Below, piece after piece: positions 33,132 through 44,591 of a stretch of DNA of 64,000 nt; within the stretch, counting starts at the first letter, position 1, and each line of letters begins with the position of its first letter. The DNA lies in the NCBI RefSeq assembly GCF_016920785.2, contig NW_024609839.1, forward strand, positions 6,412,196-6,476,195, written 5' to 3'. Position numbers and translations under genes: made by a program. The stretch comes from Ixodes scapularis (Eukaryota > Arthropoda > Arachnida > Ixodida > Ixodidae). The notes below the pieces were generated by a model. The model saw only the letters and a list, made by a program, of their open reading frames with translations. It was not told the origin of the DNA and searched no databases.

Positions 33132-34074
33132 CACTTCTACGCTATTTGTGCGCCGCCCGATGGCACCAGGTGCAGGGTACCGGTGCCAATGCACTTTCTG
33201 TTCGGCAGACCTCCCCTTAGAGCCAATAACGGGGATAGCTTCTGCATGATTTCCCGTGCGCCTGCTTGCTGACGCTGGTCAGTTTGCTAAAACAAATTTG
33301 TTTGTCCACTAACACGAAGCACTTCTACGCTATTTGTGCGCCGCCCGATGGCACTAGGTGCAGGGTACCGGTGCCAATGCACTTTCTGTTCGGCAGACCT
33401 CCCCTTAGAGCCAATAACGGGGATAGCTTCTGCATGATTTCCCGTGCGCCTGCTTGCTGACGCTGGTCAGTCCGCTAAAAACAAATTTGTTTGTCCACTA
33501 ACACGAAGCACTTCTACGCTATTTGTGCGCCGCCCGATGGCACCAGGTGCAGGGTACCGGTGCCAATGCACTTTCTGTTCGGCAGACCTCCCCTTAGAGC
33601 CAATAACGGGGATAGCTTCTGCATGATTTCCCGTGCGCCTGCTTGCTGACGCTGGTCAGTTTGCTAAAACAAATTTGTTTGTCCACTAACACGAAGCACT
33701 TCTACGCTATTTGTGCGCCGCCCGATGGCACTAGGTGCAGGGTACCGGTGCCAATGCACTTTCTGTTCGGCAGACCTCCCCTTAGAGCCAATAACGGGGA
33801 TAGCTTCTGCATGATTTCCCGTGCGCCTGCTTGCTGACGCTGGTCAGTCCGCTAAAAACAAATTTGTTTGTCCACTAACACGAAGCACTTCTACGCTATT
33901 TGTGCGCCGCCCGATGGCACCAGGTGCAGGGTACCGGTGCCAATGCACTTTCTGTTCGGCAGACCTCCCCTTAGAGCCAATAACGGGGATAGCTTCTGCA
34001 TGATTTCCCGTGCGCCTGCTTGCTGACGCTGGTCAGTCCGCTAAAAACAAATTTGTTTGTCCACTAACACGAAG
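33132..34074 (+). repeat. Satellite array: five 188/189-bp monomers with alternating (A-B) variants
   Basis: Monomers start at 33132, 33320, 33509, 33697 and 33886; the array ends at 34074. They look identical apart from two diagnostic sites. Site 1 is GGCACCAGG in monomers 1, 3 and 5 and GGCACTAGG in 2 and 4. Site 2 is CAGTTTGCTAAAAC (188 bp) in 1 and 3 and CAGTCCGCTAAAAAC (189 bp) in 2, 4 and 5. So the order is A-B-A-B and then a recombinant A/B monomer, a 377-bp higher-order unit. Because 377 is not a multiple of 3, the repeated 60-64 codon ORFs cannot join into one protein. Confidence 0.95.
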
Positions 34075-35905
34075 CGGTCAGGGCAGGAGCATATTACGGG
34101 TGACTCATATGTCGACGTCCGTTGGGAAAACGAGCCTGGTGATATTTAAGAGTAGCCGAAACCTGAACTTGCGAAGCTTTGTAGAGGGCGAGCTCGTTTT
34201 GGGCACCGGCCACGTCACTTTTTGTGCCCAAAGATTTTCGAGGGTGAGGAAGATATGGCGGTGTTAGCGCTTCGCCTGGCCATTACTGCTCTAGAAAGGG
34301 AGCCGCGCACGCTGACCCTTCAAGCTCCGGAAGAGCAGCGTTCCCATGGATTGATGTCTTCGCTTCACAGGCTCACGACTCGCTGCTCACCGTCGCGGTT
34401 TGAGTGTATTTGCAACACGTGATCAAAACTGCGCTATGATTACTCGTGCGAAGTTTGAAGATAGCGTGTCCGCAGGCTACCATTGCAACCGGAAGCTTGC
34501 GCTGCGCCTATTCAAGCATACGTTTCAGCGCGATCCTGAAGCGTTCCTCCGCTCACGGTAGCCTCAGGTTACACTATGTTAAAACTGCCTTGTACCGTCA
34601 TCGGCGTGTTGAGGAGTTGTATTTATTGATTTGTCGAAATAAAATATTTTAATATACCGTGTATTGGGGTACCGCGTTCTTCGCAACGTTGCGACCCGCC
34701 TCGGCAACACTGCCCGTTTTAATCTCGTCCCATAAGGCTGGCTAACACAGAAGCGTTTCAAATTCGTCCAGCGTTTCTTTATTTGCCTTTGGATTTACGT
34801 GAAACCAAGTACGCGTATTCTTTCTTTTGCAAGTGCTCGGAGCAAAGGGGCATCTTCTTTGTAACGACACTAAAACGCGAACCCATTCCCGATGTGTATT
34901 GCTCGACATTCCGTTGGGCGACCAGTTTTCTCCTACTCAGAGCAAATAATGGACCGTTCGTTGTGGCGGTCCATGGGCCTACCAAGCCGCAGATAAAGGA
35001 CGACGACGTTGCTCGTCGATACGAGCCCGGCGGCACGAGAAAATGAGCAGAACGTTTTCACGTAAGCTCGGGGTTGGTCGGTTGGAACGTCTCTCCCGTC
35101 CTCAACCTCGAAGGCATCCGTAGACCGTACGTTAGAGCTCTACATTACTACGAAGCCTTTTCTGTCGCGTTTGGCACACATTGAGCTGCCGACCACGAGA
35201 CCAGAAATCCGCAGCGTATGCGACGCACGAAAGGTCCCGAAATAAATTAGACGTCCGTGTCCCTTCGTGAAACCTTGTGGCGTGGTGGAACGGAAGAATT
35301 CTTATTCCACTCTAGAGTCAGAATTCCCCTCTCATAGAATTCTGCTCTAGAGTCAACGACAGTTTCAGAACCTGGCATGTAACTGTCGCTCCGCAGCCCA
35401 TATGAGATGGCCGCATTTGCCGAGAAACCAATCATGAACACGATCGAACATAAGAAACCAGACGCTTCTTAAGCTGTCGTTGACTATACGGACGAGTCAA
35501 CGAAGAAAGACAGAAGGTGAGGGAAGACCGTGCGAGGCTCCCCACCGGAGTTTGTATAATTAATCTGAGACAGCGCTGACGTTGTTCCGAGTGTCGGGAG
35601 TGGGGAGTTAATGGTCTCCGTCCCCGGACCGTCGACGCCAATTAGCGCACTTTGAAGCGCTCCTCGGTCGCTCTCCGCTTCCGTCATCTGCTCCTCTGCA
35701 TTCAGTTCGAAAACTGTCTGCCACTGGCTTTCTCTGTCTCCCTCATCTCCTTTTCAGGAACATCTTTCATAACCTGCTTCCCTGCGCCTTAAGTCAAGGC
35801 AGACCCAATCGAAAATAATCCTCTACTCTTACCGCTAAGCACTTTGTAGAGTATTTGTGTGTGTGTGTGTGTTTCTACGGTGTGAAGCACTGATCTCAAT
35901 GACAA
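34075..35905. other. No convincing gene
   Basis: Frames at 34010-34267 and 34783-35046 look slightly protein-like (the first includes LNLRSFVEGELVLGTGHV) but lack splice context and identifiable homology. A (GT)n run lies at about 35853-35872. Confidence 0.35.
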
Positions 35906-36571
35906 TTGCTGGATCGCGTTTGCCCGCTCTGCGAATGCGGTCACTGGCGGCCATCTTTAGGTAGAGTTATATTACCTCTAGCCAAGGTACAGCTCCTGCA
36001 GCCACTGCAATCCATCCATGGCAGACAGCGTTTTGGCAGGTGTGGTGGCAGGCTGCCGTCAAAACAGGGTGGATGATATTTCGTGCTTGATTGAAATTGT
36101 TTGACGAAACATGTTTTTGAAACCCAGCGGGAACGGTAGCGCGATCTTTGAGGACCCGGTGAAAGTTTCACGAAATCGCAGCACCGGGGGAAAAGCAGCA
36201 CAGCTCGCATCGAAAGTCGCATCGAAGGAAGCATCGAAAGCAAACGCCGTTACGGAGTCTGCTTTCGATGCGAGCTGCGCTGCTTTCCCCCGCTGCTGCG
36301 CTTTCGTAGAACTTTCTTCGGGTCCTCAAAGATGAGGCTACCGTTCACGCCGGGTTTCAAGAATCTGCGTCGTCGAACAACTTGATTCAAGCACGAATTA
36401 TCTCCCACGGTACAGTGTACTAGATCCACGGCTATTTTATGGCACCCGGCCGCCATTGCGCTGTCCGCCATATTACTATGATGGCTAGAGATGATATAAC
36501 TCTACCTTAAGATGGCCGCCAGTGACCGCATTTCGGTCCATAGGCGGAGCTGGTCAAACGCGATCCAGCAA
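35906..36571. mobile_element. Large foldback element, ~300-bp arms
   Basis: Left arm 35906 to about 36200 and right arm about 36240 to 36571 are inverted repeats. Both outer ends read TTGCTGGATCGCGTTTG inward, followed by a shared GCGGTCACTGGCGGCCATCTT and GGTAGAGTTATAT. The centre has several CATCGAAAG words. The CACTGGCGGCCAT block also occurs at the ends of the 197-bp MITEs at 37301 and 41105, suggesting common ancestry. No domain-like ORF. Confidence 0.7.
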
Positions 36572-36594
36572 ATAGACATAGAGATCAGTGGTGT

Positions 36595-36960
36595 GAAGTT
36601 AGGCAGCCCCAATGGGCGTCTGGGCCGAGACTGGAGGAAAAAAAGCAAAGCCCGCGCACGAGCTGAGCGGGGACTCGGACCGCGTCTCAAGACGCTCGCG
36701 CGCCCCACCAGTGCCTTCTTACACCTCTAGTCCCAGGTCAGATGCTGTTCTAGCAACCCTGGTGTCTCCGCTGTACATGAGCAATTGCGCCAGTACAATA
36801 CGACCTCTAGCCTGGGTCTTGAACGGGCATCAGGCGGTACTGAGACACGACCGCTCGCTGGTACGATGCTCATCCAGATCGAAAAGGCGCAAAATAGGTT
36901 TGGACCTAATAACAGTCGGCGCTGGGGCACTGCGACGTAAGCACGTGGAACGTCAAGCCC
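36595..36960 (-). mobile_element. SINE-like sequence(s), minus strand
   Basis: 36745-36900 in reverse complement contains GATCTGGATGAGCATCGTAC and CCGTTCAAGACCCAGGCTAG, the body shared with the SINE at 27425-27640. 36630-36720 in reverse complement contains a B-box-like GGTCCGAGTCCCC, possibly a second tRNA head. Boundaries are uncertain. Confidence 0.45.
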
Positions 36961-36978
36961 GCGTCACACAGCTCAAAT

Positions 36979-37300
36979 CTTTATTTTTTTTTTAGAGCGC
37001 AGATTTTACGCTTTTGTCTCCGCGCATTGGCGACGTGAGCGATCGAAAGTGTCGCTGTGGTCGGCCCACCACAATTGGCCGAATGCTGACTATGACGTCA
37101 GCAAAGGATGTCTCATCGACGGAAATAAGAGGAATGTAAGAACTTCAATTTTGACGGTGTTGGCAGTGTTGCTTTGAGACCGCTATGATTTCAGGCTTCC
37201 AGAATGCTCATTACAATCACCATCGAAATTGTTGTTCACAAGGTAATGACGTCACGAAAGGTAACCGAACGAGGGCGCCACCGAAACATCTCGCCGCTAA
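36979..37300 (-). mobile_element. Dispersed repeat family D, minus-orientation copy
   Basis: Reverse complement matches 55968-56255: shared words include TTAGCGGCGAGATGTTT, GGGCGCC, TGACGTCATTACCTT and GGCCAATTGTGG-type sequence. A third copy in the opposite orientation is at 37655-37990, so two copies face each other across the MITE at 37301-37498. The outer edge carries the TTTTAGAGCGCAGATTTT end seen in GCTAAATTTAGC-type elements. Confidence 0.5.
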
Positions 37301-37498
37301 TAGGGAGTATTCACTGGCGGCCATGTCTGTGTGCGCTGCTGCTGAGCGCGTGCTGAGGGCGAGCTTACGCAGTCCTTTGCAACGTGCATTTAGCACCATC
37401 AAGGTTGCCGGTCTTAGCAGGCTGTTATTGTGAGCTCGTTCTGAGCGTGCGCTCTAAACACCGCCCTCAAATATGGCGTCCAGTGAATTCCTCCAATA
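37301..37498. mobile_element. 197/198-bp MITE (TAGGGAGTATTCACTGG family), copy 1
   Basis: Matches 41105-41301 along its length. Left end TAGGGAGTATTCACTGGCGG; the right end, read inward, is a mutated form of TAGGGAGTATTCACTAGACG. TA is present at both edges, suggesting a TA target as in Tc1/mariner elements. It is inserted at or near the end of family D. Confidence 0.7.
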
Positions 37499-37654
37499 GC
37501 GGCGTCGTCGTCGCCCTCCGCGTAACCGCGCGCTTTTCATTATGCAAAGACCTAAACACAAGTTCAATTGCCCCCTAAATTTAGCGAAGAAATTGAATTG
37601 ATGTCGGTAATGTCCCATAATGTGTATACCGCGTCCCTCTTTAGCTCTAAAGCT

Positions 37655-37990
37655 CTATTAGCGCCGAGATGTTTCGGTCGCGCCCTCTTATAGTTTCCCT
37701 CCGTGACGTCACGACTGGGATTTGCCTCGACGTGACGTCACCAGTTGTTATTCTGGCTACTTACATCGGGTGCGACGACGAGTTCGATGGTGTGTTAAAA
37801 AAGCACAGTAGGAGCTAGGAGCCATCACAATCCGAAACTAACACCGTCAAAGTTGACAATCTGACAGTGCTCATATGCCCATGGTTCGGCCAGTCGTGGA
37901 AAGTAGAGCGCCTTCATACACACGCGCGCTTTTGCTTGAGTGGTGACATCTCAGCCATTTTTCCGCCCAATCGTTTTTTTGTGCATTTTG
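37655..37990 (+). mobile_element. Dispersed repeat family D, partial plus-orientation copy
   Basis: Begins CTATTAGCGCCGAGATGTTT and shares GCGCCCTC, GTTTCCCTC, GTGACGTCA, GAGTTCGATGGTGT and ACACCGTCAAAG-type sequence with 55968-56255. A single GCTAAATTTAGC-like word lies just upstream at 37573-37590. Confidence 0.5.
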
Positions 37991-39771
37991 AAGCGCGCGC
38001 ATTGTGGTGTCACTCAGCTCGAGCGCGTAGCTTTGGCTAATGCATAGCCGCCATTTCACCGCCCAAGTCACGCACCGAGTGCGCGAGAGCGTCACGGGCT
38101 GGCACATTCAGGGCAACAATCGATGTCTTCACACTCAGACAGACAGAAATGTAGGCACCCTAGTGGAAAGCTGACCACAGTGACGCCTTTGGCCACGCAC
38201 ATCGCTAATAGACCTTTTTCGCATAACCTCAAACCAGCCAGTAACTGACGTATACCCTTGACCTGGTGCATTTTGGGATAGCCCGCTGACACAGGGTACG
38301 CAACCGCGAAGGGTATGGGCGAAAAGGCTTAAAAACGGACGTCGTGCATGAGTTAGTTCCGAGTGCTCCTTCTTACCGTGCTGCAATTTCCGAAAATCTG
38401 CGGTTGTCTGGTTACCACTGCGTGGTCGTCGGATGAATAAATAATCTTATAAAGCATAAGAACAAGAGCAGAAAGTGTGCCTTGAACACAAGAAGCTGCA
38501 GCGCGAGTTGGCTGCAATGTTTTTGAGCTTCGTATTTTCCCCATGAATCCTTATTTATGAAGTCAGTCGATTGCGAGCTTGAATCGCGAGAGATTCGTAT
38601 CAGACTCAGCGTCACGTTTGAGCTCACGACCACTTCGTCTACGACAAGAGAACCGATTTTAATTCCTGGTGCAGGTGGTCCAATTAGGTTATAACTGCAA
38701 GCCCCGTGGTATGTGAAAGATATGAAAAAGTCTACATGCCACCACTCAAGATGGAGCTATCAAATGCCGAGTGCTTACCTGCATAGACTACATTAAACTT
38801 CTCATATATACTTCGCTGTTGAAACTCAATCAAAACACCCACCGTCTTCGTCCTCTTTCTCTCGAGGAGTCAAGGGGGTGGCCTGTGAGTAGCCAGCTGG
38901 ATCCAACCGGACATGCTCCAACCAAGTCATTGCAGCCCACCATAGCCAAGTCTAGCCAAGTTCCCCCCATACCCACACCGTTGCCTACCCCGATAGCTGT
39001 GCTGCCAGAACTAGCCGGTATTTCTTTTTCTAAGCCGCTAGACGGCGTCGTCGGCGCCGCAATTCTCAAGATGGCGGCGCCGTTGAAGAAAAGGTCTATT
39101 CGCCTCGAGATCAAACCGTGTCGCCACCGCGCGGCCGAAATCGGAAACATGCGAAAGCGGGGATACCGCTGTGCGTCGTCTGCTACGCGCACGTTCAGAA
39201 GTGTGGACATCGACGACGCAAGCCCGTTTCCGGCTCAGCTTGACCCTCCTTAATAAATGTTTGATGTCTTATAGTTGTCGTTTCGTCTTACTAAAGGTTG
39301 TGCTGTATCGTTTCACATGCTTGGAAATACAGCAAAGCTATTATTATCAAGTCAGCAGCTTTTATAATCTGAGTGTGTCGGTTCGTATACAACCGCTGGT
39401 CCCACGTATTTCTGTTATCTCGCACAAACAATAGCCTTCATAAAACATTGAATGCTAATTGGAGCTGTGGCTTGATTAGAAAATTAACCCGACTGATTGC
39501 CACCCCTTTTGTAGACTAACCAATCGATAAATCCGTTAGTTGATTTTTCGCCGGTCATCTTGCGTGAAAGAAGTGACTACATATTTTTTACTATGTCATG
39601 AATGGCACATTGCATTCGAATTATAAGCTTCTCGTTGTGACGCCTACAGAAATGTAAACACGGGAAGCCTTTTAAAGTGAAGTAATTTTTAAGTTATTAT
39701 TTGAACAGTAAAATCACCCTCGGTGACAATCACAAGCAAGTTGAAGTGGTTTACCGTGCAATCCTGTGTCA
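37991..39771. other. No recognisable gene
   Basis: The 160-codon frame at 38771-39253 is Pro-rich in part but has no domain I know. AAGATGGCGGCGCC at about 39067 resembles a YY1-type site. Nothing else supported. Confidence 0.35.
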
Positions 39772-39774
39772 TAA

Positions 39775-39940
39775 AGGGGTATTCACACGAGGGAGAAATC
39801 CCGGGGATTTCTCCCCGGCACGCGCGTATCACGAGATGAAAACGCGAGGCTTTTGCACATCGCAAAGCCTGACGTTTTCGTCGTGGGATGCACGTGTCGG
39901 GGAGAAATCCCCGGGATTTCTCCCTCGTGTGAATACCCCT
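39775..39940. mobile_element. 166-bp palindromic MITE with TAA target duplication (PIF/Harbinger-like)
   Basis: Ends AGGGGTATTCACACGAGGGA and its exact complement, extended through GAGAAATCCCSGGGATTTC blocks to arms of about 48 bp. Flanked by TAA at 39772-39774 and 39941-39943. A 3-bp TWA target is diagnostic of PIF/Harbinger. Non-coding. Confidence 0.8.
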
Positions 39941-39943
39941 TAA

Positions 39944-41104
39944 AAGACATAAAGACCTCAGGAATATTAAAACAGGCATCTTTTACTTTTTGCTGACTTC
40001 GCTGTAATTGCTGATATCGCAATTACAGTATCACTTGAATAATCTAAAAATAAATTGATGAACTGCCCAGTCCCGATGTGCGTTAGGTGAGGGTGGATCG
40101 TGATCGGAAAGTCTCGTGAAGGTCGCTAGCCCTCATCAGTAAAAGAGTGTCGCTGCGGCCGATGCTGTCTGTGTCGTGGTGCGGGTTGTTTGCTGGATTT
40201 GCAGAGTCTACTCTGTTTGAATAGAAGATTATTTAGCCCGAAACTTGTAATATTAGCCTATTCGCATCCGCGGCCCTCACCAAGAAGGTTGAAGCGGGTG
40301 AACTCACACTACCTAGAAGAGCATTTAATAACGCCAACGTTGCTGCGTTGCTCGGTTACACTTGTTCATTACACTTGCTGCAGATATATTAGAACAGTAT
40401 GTTTCACTCGTTTCAGTTGTGCTGCCGACGTGCACTTTGCGCATCTTAACTAGAAGCACTCTCTCCTCATTGCAATGTAGTGGAATTGTTCCGACTCCGA
40501 AAAACTTGCCCACATTATGGCACATTAAAGGGAAACATTGACTGCAGAGGAACTCAATAGCACGGCGATTTTCGATACAGCACTAAATTATCTTCATGCT
40601 AAATATTTATATTACTGCAAAAGCCAGAAGTTAAAAGAATGCATCGAACCTGCGATTTCACAGCCCACAGTACCAGTATTATGTTATCCGGGTTGGAATT
40701 TAATGTTTTGTTGAATTCCCACGCTGTTAAACCGATACATATATTTAAAAGACATATATATTTAACATAAATGGCGCGATTTACCTGACGACAGGCATCC
40801 GTCGTGGTGATATATGCTTCCCAACGTCTGCCTAGAGGAGACGAGGCATCCACACGAGCGATTATTTAAATTTAGGCCGTCACTGTTAACACAATTCGAT
40901 CTTCACTGAAGCACCGGACTGTACCGCACCATTTTCAGCTAAAATTGTTCTTCTACCGACACTATGCTACAAAATAAACGCAAGAATCTACACCTTCTCG
41001 CGCGCGAACGTAGAGAGCCTATGTGGCGGCCGTGCTTCTATCCCCGCTTTGATGATCATGATAGCGCGACAGTAGCGCCACCTCTAGGTGGATCTCGAGG
41101 CCAA
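39944..41104. other. No recognisable feature
   Basis: Contains a TTAAAGGG head at about 40526 similar to dispersed-repeat starts, but no matching end was found. Confidence 0.4.
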
Positions 41105-41301
41105 TAGGGAGTAATCACTGGCGGCCATAGCTGTGTGCGCGAATGCTGAGCGCGTGCTGATGGCGAGCTTCCACAGTTCTTTTGCAAAGTGCATTCCGCA
41201 CCATTAAAAGTGCCGGTCTTAACAGCCTATTGATGTGAGCTCGTTCTGAGCATGCGCTCTAAACAGCACCCTCAAATATGGCGTCTAGTGAATACTCCCT
41301 A
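41105..41301. mobile_element. 197-bp MITE (TAGGGAGTATTCACTGG family), copy 2
   Basis: Left end TAGGGAGTAATCACTGGCGG; right end, read inward, TAGGGAGTATTCACTAGACG. The interior matches 37301-37498, including GAGCGCGTGCTGA and GTGAGCTCGTTCTGAGC. Arms extend about 27 bp. Better preserved than copy 1. Confidence 0.75.
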
Positions 41302-41519
41302 TTCACACGATGCATATAGTCGCCAAAAAGGTTGCGCGCGCTCCCCGTTTCTGGAGCGATATTTTGCTGTAACTCACCGAGGCCTGTCGATCACCCGAAG
41401 GAGAAACGCGGACGCTGCCAATGACTTTGCTATGACCTCCGAGGCCGTGCGAGCTTTTGGACGAGTCTGATTTTTGGCCCATCCCGTATCCGAGCCGAAG
41501 CCGGAAAGGGAAGACAAAC

Positions 41520-41547
41520 ATGGCGGCGAGCGACAAGAGGAGAAACG
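41520..41547 (+). CDS. Weak candidate first coding exon
   Basis: In a CpG-rich stretch, AAACATGGCGGCGAGCG gives an ATG in good Kozak context, reading MAASDKRRN. GGTGCGTACGG follows and could act as a splice donor. No downstream exon could be linked. A YY1-like ATGGCGGC motif is equally possible. Confidence 0.15.
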
Positions 41548-41984
41548 GTGCGTACGGGTTGCGTACGGGCGAGGTTGCTCAGCAGGACGGGTTGGTGGCG
41601 CAGATTCATTAACAGTCGCGACGAGTGCAAGCACCGCATAAAAACATGATGACTGGGGATAACTTTCTTTAGCTTCGAGATCATTCGCCCGTCTTGAACG
41701 TTCGCGGTCTCTCTCGGATTTGGCAGGTATGGTAAACTTGGTGAGCCGAATCTGACCAAGTTTATGAAGTGGTACTAATAAAGCGGACTGTCTCTTCGCA
41801 CTGTGCGAGCTCGATATCATTTTGATGCGAAACGCTCGATATTCCCGGTGCAGATGGCAAGGTGTGGCGAAATTCAGTGAGTCAATACGTCACGGGTTTC
41901 GCACGTCAGACGTACATGTGAGCAGGCCACCTTTGCGAAACCTCGGTTTCGCTAAACCGTTGCGCGTTGGAAAGATGCAGGCTT

Positions 41985-42150
41985 GTACGTAAAGCGTTAC
42001 AAGTAACGAAATTACTCGTAATTCTTTACATTTATCAGTAATTTAGTAACGAAATAATTACATATTTTCTAGAGTAATTTTACACCAATTCCCTTACATT
42101 TTTTACGTAACGAATTCCTTGTAGTCCGTTACATTTTTTTATCAGGACCA
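41985..42150. mobile_element. Terminal part of a hAT-like element, GTAACGTAATTAC-type subterminal repeats
   Basis: Repeated words GTTACAAGTAACG, AATTACTCGTAATTC, AGTAACGAAATAATTAC and CGTTACATTTTTT cluster here in both orientations. No partner cluster is seen nearby, so this is probably one end of a truncated element. Confidence 0.45.
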
Positions 42151-44591
42151 CCCTTCCCCCTTTCTAAAGAAAAAGGTGGTTTTTATTTGGGTAAAGTCGA
42201 GCGCAGTGACACTGTCACGCGAATCGACCAGCGCAAAGGGAGGCTTGGCACTCTTTAGTTCCGCAAAGCCTTTGTTTGCGACACCGAGCCCCTGAATTTG
42301 TTTTTAGACCGTAAGAACAATGTAAACAAATCGATATGGACATTTCTACAAAAAAAAAAAGGGGGGGGGGGGGGGGAGGGGCAAGTCATATTTGCTTTTT
42401 TAGTACCTCTGTTTTTTCTTTGCGATCGAAGACGGGGAGAGGAGGACACCAAGTGATTGTGTGCCTCTTCGAGAAGCTTGAGGCGGTTAGGGCACAGACA
42501 AGAATTAGCAATGTCCTTCTCGGTTATAGTGACTAGGACCATTTTTATTATATCACAAGACGACACAACGCTCCGTCTCCCCTAAGATCCACTAAAAAAG
42601 ATGTGATAATACGTGAAGGTGTTATTGCCACAAGCATCCTCGTTCGTTGCTGCACTTCTCATCTCTTAGAAAACAGGGTGTATTTTTTTTCTGTTTCTTT
42701 CACCTTATTTGGCTCTGTTTTAAAAGCTACCTACTTTGTTGTAGTCGAACTTCTAGGGTTGGCCCACATTATTTGTGAATTCCAGCCAGGTTATCTGCGT
42801 GCCACCCTTTTTGTCAGTAAGCTTTTTGCGAGCACTTCGAAATCGGTCTTCCTCCCTTCTTCCTGTTTTTACCCCAGCAGGATGCATCTTATCTCAAGCA
42901 GATATTTTTACAAATAAAACATAATGATGGCTGACGTAGACTTGGTATTCTGGGCTTGCAGAGGTAGTGAAACTGGTGAGTGTGGCCATAGCAGGGATTA
43001 AGTTAGTACTCTGCCCTTCGCTGCCCGTGGCATCAGCGGACGTCTTTTGTGGAGAACACCGGAGTGAACTGCAGTTGTTTCGTGCTCCATGCGTTGTTGA
43101 ACGGCACCAAGAAAGGTACACAGGGCAAACGTGCGTTTACATTTCCTTGTTTGAACCGTCGTTCTAATTATTGTTGTTAAGTGTCCTTTTTTTTTCGATT
43201 ACTTATATTTATTTACTGGAAACGTTTTTTATTCACCAACGTCTCAACCGAGGCTCGACCTGTTCAGAACCAAAGCAAGAAGAATATCGAGCCAAACATT
43301 ATTTATTGTTTAATTATCACCTTACTGTTACAACGATGTCATCCCAAGCATTCCTGGAGACGGTCTTCTTGCCCCCTCTTTTGGCTATTCTCAGCAAAAC
43401 ACAGTAAAATTATAATTTCAGCCAAACTACTGCAGACATCCTTAAGTTCCCCGGGATATCTATAGAGGGCACTAATACGCTCTTATTTAATACCTACTTG
43501 AACGTAAGGATTGTATACTTTTTATTCCTGGGTCCGGTATAATATTGTTGCATTGGGTCCTATAAGCAGCTTTTGCAAAATTTAAAATTTTTTTCTCACT
43601 GAAATGAGCAATCGTAAAGGTCCCGAGGAATATAAAAGCTGCCGACTCATGGCACACACCGCAGTTAAAATTTCGGTATTTTAATGGATACTTTTCATTC
43701 CTCGAGACTTTCAAAGTCGGCCCACTTTTTGCCCCTCTAAAGTTAGCACTCCGCCGTGCACCGAGTAGCTTGCGGCCAAGCTACCTTTACATAGGCTTAT
43801 CGAACAAAAGATTTGTACGATGCGTTTGTGACAGCATGTTCACTAAGAATGTGGCGGTTATATGACTATATAAGAATTACATATGTTTACAATCAAAATT
43901 TGTGTCTTGGATTTCAAGTATAAGCAATTGTTATGTAGGGTCAGAAACACTTGCATTGTATATTTTGCATTGAATTTGCCTGTGTACGTAAAGTTTTAGC
44001 TCGGTTACAGACACAAACTGAACAAAATTCTTTCAGGCGTGTATAACTAGAAGTATAACTAGAACGGCGCGCTGCTGGCCGTTCGATTGTGTCTTTTTAT
44101 CCTATCTTATTTTATTAATGCATATATACGCGTATGAATAAAGAACTCAGCGACGACGACGTTGAGAGGATGACACACCGGGCGACGGCGGTGCCTCAAT
44201 CTGAGCCCTGGTTCCTCGGAAATGGGAGCTTCTACTTTGACTGGGCTACCTCCTTGGAGCCTGATCCTTCTACCCCAGTGGACCCCAGTGAGCAGCAGCA
44301 CCATCATGTTCCTGGGGCTCCTTGATGCACCGATCGAACGGCGTGCCTGTTTACCCTTGGCATGCTGCTGATCCGCCCAACCCACCTCCACGAAATCTGG
44401 GTTTCTGCGAATCGGACTGCCATTCTCCCGAATACCAACAATTCATGTCGTCGTCATCATGCATGTATATACTCATCACATTATCCTTTTCACTAGACGC
44501 AGCATCGCGGGCCTCCATGGCACGAGCTGCTGCCTGTAGTAATCTCTTCTATACGGCGGTACGAAAGGAGAGGACGCTAACAGCACTCACA
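42151..44591. other. No recognisable gene
   Basis: Mostly AT-rich unassigned DNA with a G16 run at 42361-42376. A 14-nt segment at 42957-42970 is bounded by an acceptor-like CTTGCAG and donor-like GTGAGT, but no flanking exons support it. The 63-codon frame at 44134 (NKELSDDDVERMTHRATAVP) is tidy but unidentified. Confidence 0.35.

Noticed and set aside
33266..34003. Repeated identical 60-64 codon ORFs in the satellite
   Set aside because: They arise because the DNA repeats; the 377-bp unit is not a multiple of three, so no continuous protein repeat exists.
33132..34074. CRISPR array
   Set aside because: Repeats are 188-189 bp and directly adjacent with no unique spacers; the sequence is eukaryotic.
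39060..39085. YY1-type AAGATGGCGGC site as a promoter call
   Set aside because: Similar ATGGCGGC words occur many times in the window, several inside repeats; no linked transcript.
42957..42970. 14-nt microexon
   Set aside because: Acceptor- and donor-like sequences flank it, but no neighbouring exons or conserved peptide support it.
44134..44325. 63-codon frame MNKELSDDDVERM as a gene
   Set aside because: Open and acidic at its start but unidentified, short and without splice context; not strong enough to annotate as CDS.
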